From Tranzscheliella williamsii (taxonomy: Eukaryota; Basidiomycota; Ustilaginomycetes; Ustilaginales; Ustilaginaceae), in NCBI GenBank assembly GCA_023212725.1, contig JALBYF010000001.1, positions 615,405 to 679,404 on the forward strand: a stretch of DNA of 64,000 nt, written 5' to 3'. Shown in pieces: positions 63,280 to 64,000 of the stretch. Both the position numbers and the translations under genes were made by a program. Positions within the stretch are counted from its first letter, which is position 1; each line of letters begins with the position of its first letter. The notes below the pieces were generated by a model. It did not search any database. It was not told where the DNA came from and saw only the letters and a list, made by a program, of their open reading frames with translations.

Positions 63280-64000
63280 GCTCGTTGCCACCTCCACACA
63301 TTAGGAAGCTTCCGGTGTAGAAGCACACGGGCCTGGCTGCAAGCTTGGATGCATATGGATGATGGTGCTGAGATGGTGTGGAATGCGTTACAGGCAGTCA
63401 TGACAAAATGTACAAAATGTGAATTACATTTGGGAAACGATACAACGATGTGTGTTTTGATATAGGGACATGCATTTCCCCAGTTTGCATGATCCACTGA
63501 CTCCGTCAACTGGCCTAACATCGCTTCATTTGTGTGCAGGCAAGGCTGACCGCAAGCAGGAGGAGCACCTATGCACACTAAGGAGGATGAGTGCTATGAC
63601 AAGCTGGACAAGCCAGCAAAGTGCTGCCAGCAGCAAAGTTGAAATGAGCTCAATGCTGTTCTATGTGACCTAGCAGAGGGAGAGGGGACCCAGCATACTT
63701 GTCCAGGAGATGGGTACTGCAACAGAACGAGGTAGGAGCAACAGGGACTTAACTCAGCACAGTCATGTGAGGATGCGGGTGTCACGAGCCCCAAGCTGGA
63801 AGGGCGCGCTCCATAGTGCAGCAGCAAAACCACTACACCAACTAGAACACTAGTTGGTGAACCAAGCTTGATGCGTGCTGAAGAAGGGGCCCTGTAACAA
63901 GAGCCACGTCGATCGGAGCCTCGTGTGACAGGGTTGGTCCGCGACCCTGCACATGTCATAGCTCTCAGTGAGCCACACGCGCACCATCGCGCGTCCCGAA
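63280..64000. other. Window edge: less GC-rich, gene-poor, repeat-like sequence
   Basis: About 700 bp with visibly lower GC than the rest of the window. Contains an ACAAAATGT direct repeat (about 63403-63421), a 10-bp inverted repeat at 63836-63859, and a frame rich in Cys/Gln with several stops. It could be a decayed mobile-element or LTR fragment, but no transposase, integrase or reverse transcriptase motif is readable. Confidence 0.35.
63836..63859. repeat. Perfect 10-bp inverted repeat, 4-nt loop
   Basis: CACCAACTAG-AACA-CTAGTTGGTG, able to form a 10-bp hairpin. No T-run follows on plus to suggest a Pol III terminator. Confidence 0.95.

Noticed and set aside
63594..63959. 121-codon minus-strand frame at the right edge
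   Set aside because: No domain, Ser/Cys-rich, in repeat-like DNA.

Overview
The window is nuclear DNA of a smut fungus (Basidiomycota, Ustilaginomycotina, most like the Ustilaginaceae). The evidence is compact GC-rich DNA, long uninterrupted coding frames, a few short spliceosomal introns (about 90-150 nt, mostly with a CTGAC-type branch site), disordered Ala/Ser/Pro-rich protein extensions, and a eukaryotic-fungal gene set (MAP kinase, HECT ligase, SUMO protease, tricalbin-like protein, capping protein, cytosolic ribosomal protein). Species cannot be named from the sequence alone. I count 25 protein-coding genes, 7 with introns that I could place from splice signals and protein continuity. 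I saw no tRNA, rRNA, CRISPR array or intact mobile element.

Layout. 1-10 kb: 3' part of the glycine cleavage T-protein (GCV1), trehalose-6-phosphate synthase (TPS1), a metallo-beta-lactamase-fold lactonase-like enzyme (minus), and a tricalbin/Mug190-like lipid-transfer protein. 10-20 kb: a fibronectin-III/coiled-coil protein, ribosomal protein eL36 (minus, long first intron), a GNAT acetyltransferase, pICln, and calcipressin. 20-34 kb: GMC oxidoreductase, F-actin capping protein alpha (minus), a substrate-binding-protein-like (SsuA/THI5 fold) protein, the Slt2-type MAP kinase (minus), the DEAH helicase Dhr2/DHX33, an L-arabinitol-dehydrogenase-like enzyme (minus) and a glutathione S-transferase (minus). 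34-50 kb: HECT ligase Hul5, a mitochondrial NDUFAF7/MidA-type methyltransferase, a 1600-residue protein with a C-terminal HD phosphohydrolase domain (minus), and an AreA-GATA-like/DUF3295 regulator (minus). 50-64 kb: aldo-keto reductase, Ulp2-type SUMO protease, a second polyol dehydrogenase (minus), a secreted pappalysin-like M43 metalloprotease with a 9-nt micro-exon, an RWDD2-like protein (minus), and a less GC-rich, repeat-like edge.

Most genes are unrelated housekeeping or regulatory genes. Loose functional links are stress and wall signalling (TPS1, calcipressin, Slt2 MAPK), protein modification (Hul5, Ulp2) and sugar/polyol redox metabolism (aldo-keto reductase plus two zinc polyol dehydrogenases within 28 kb). 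No secondary-metabolite or effector cluster is evident.

Observations most worth a second look: the HD-domain fusion protein; the micro-exon that carries the Met-turn of the metalloprotease; a 4-nt first coding exon proposed for eL36; the lactonase-like enzyme with a complete metal site; a 9-bp intergenic motif (TGTTAGATY) found eight times; a repeated switch from G-ending to C-ending codons toward the 3' ends of genes; and palindromes at 59570 and 63836.
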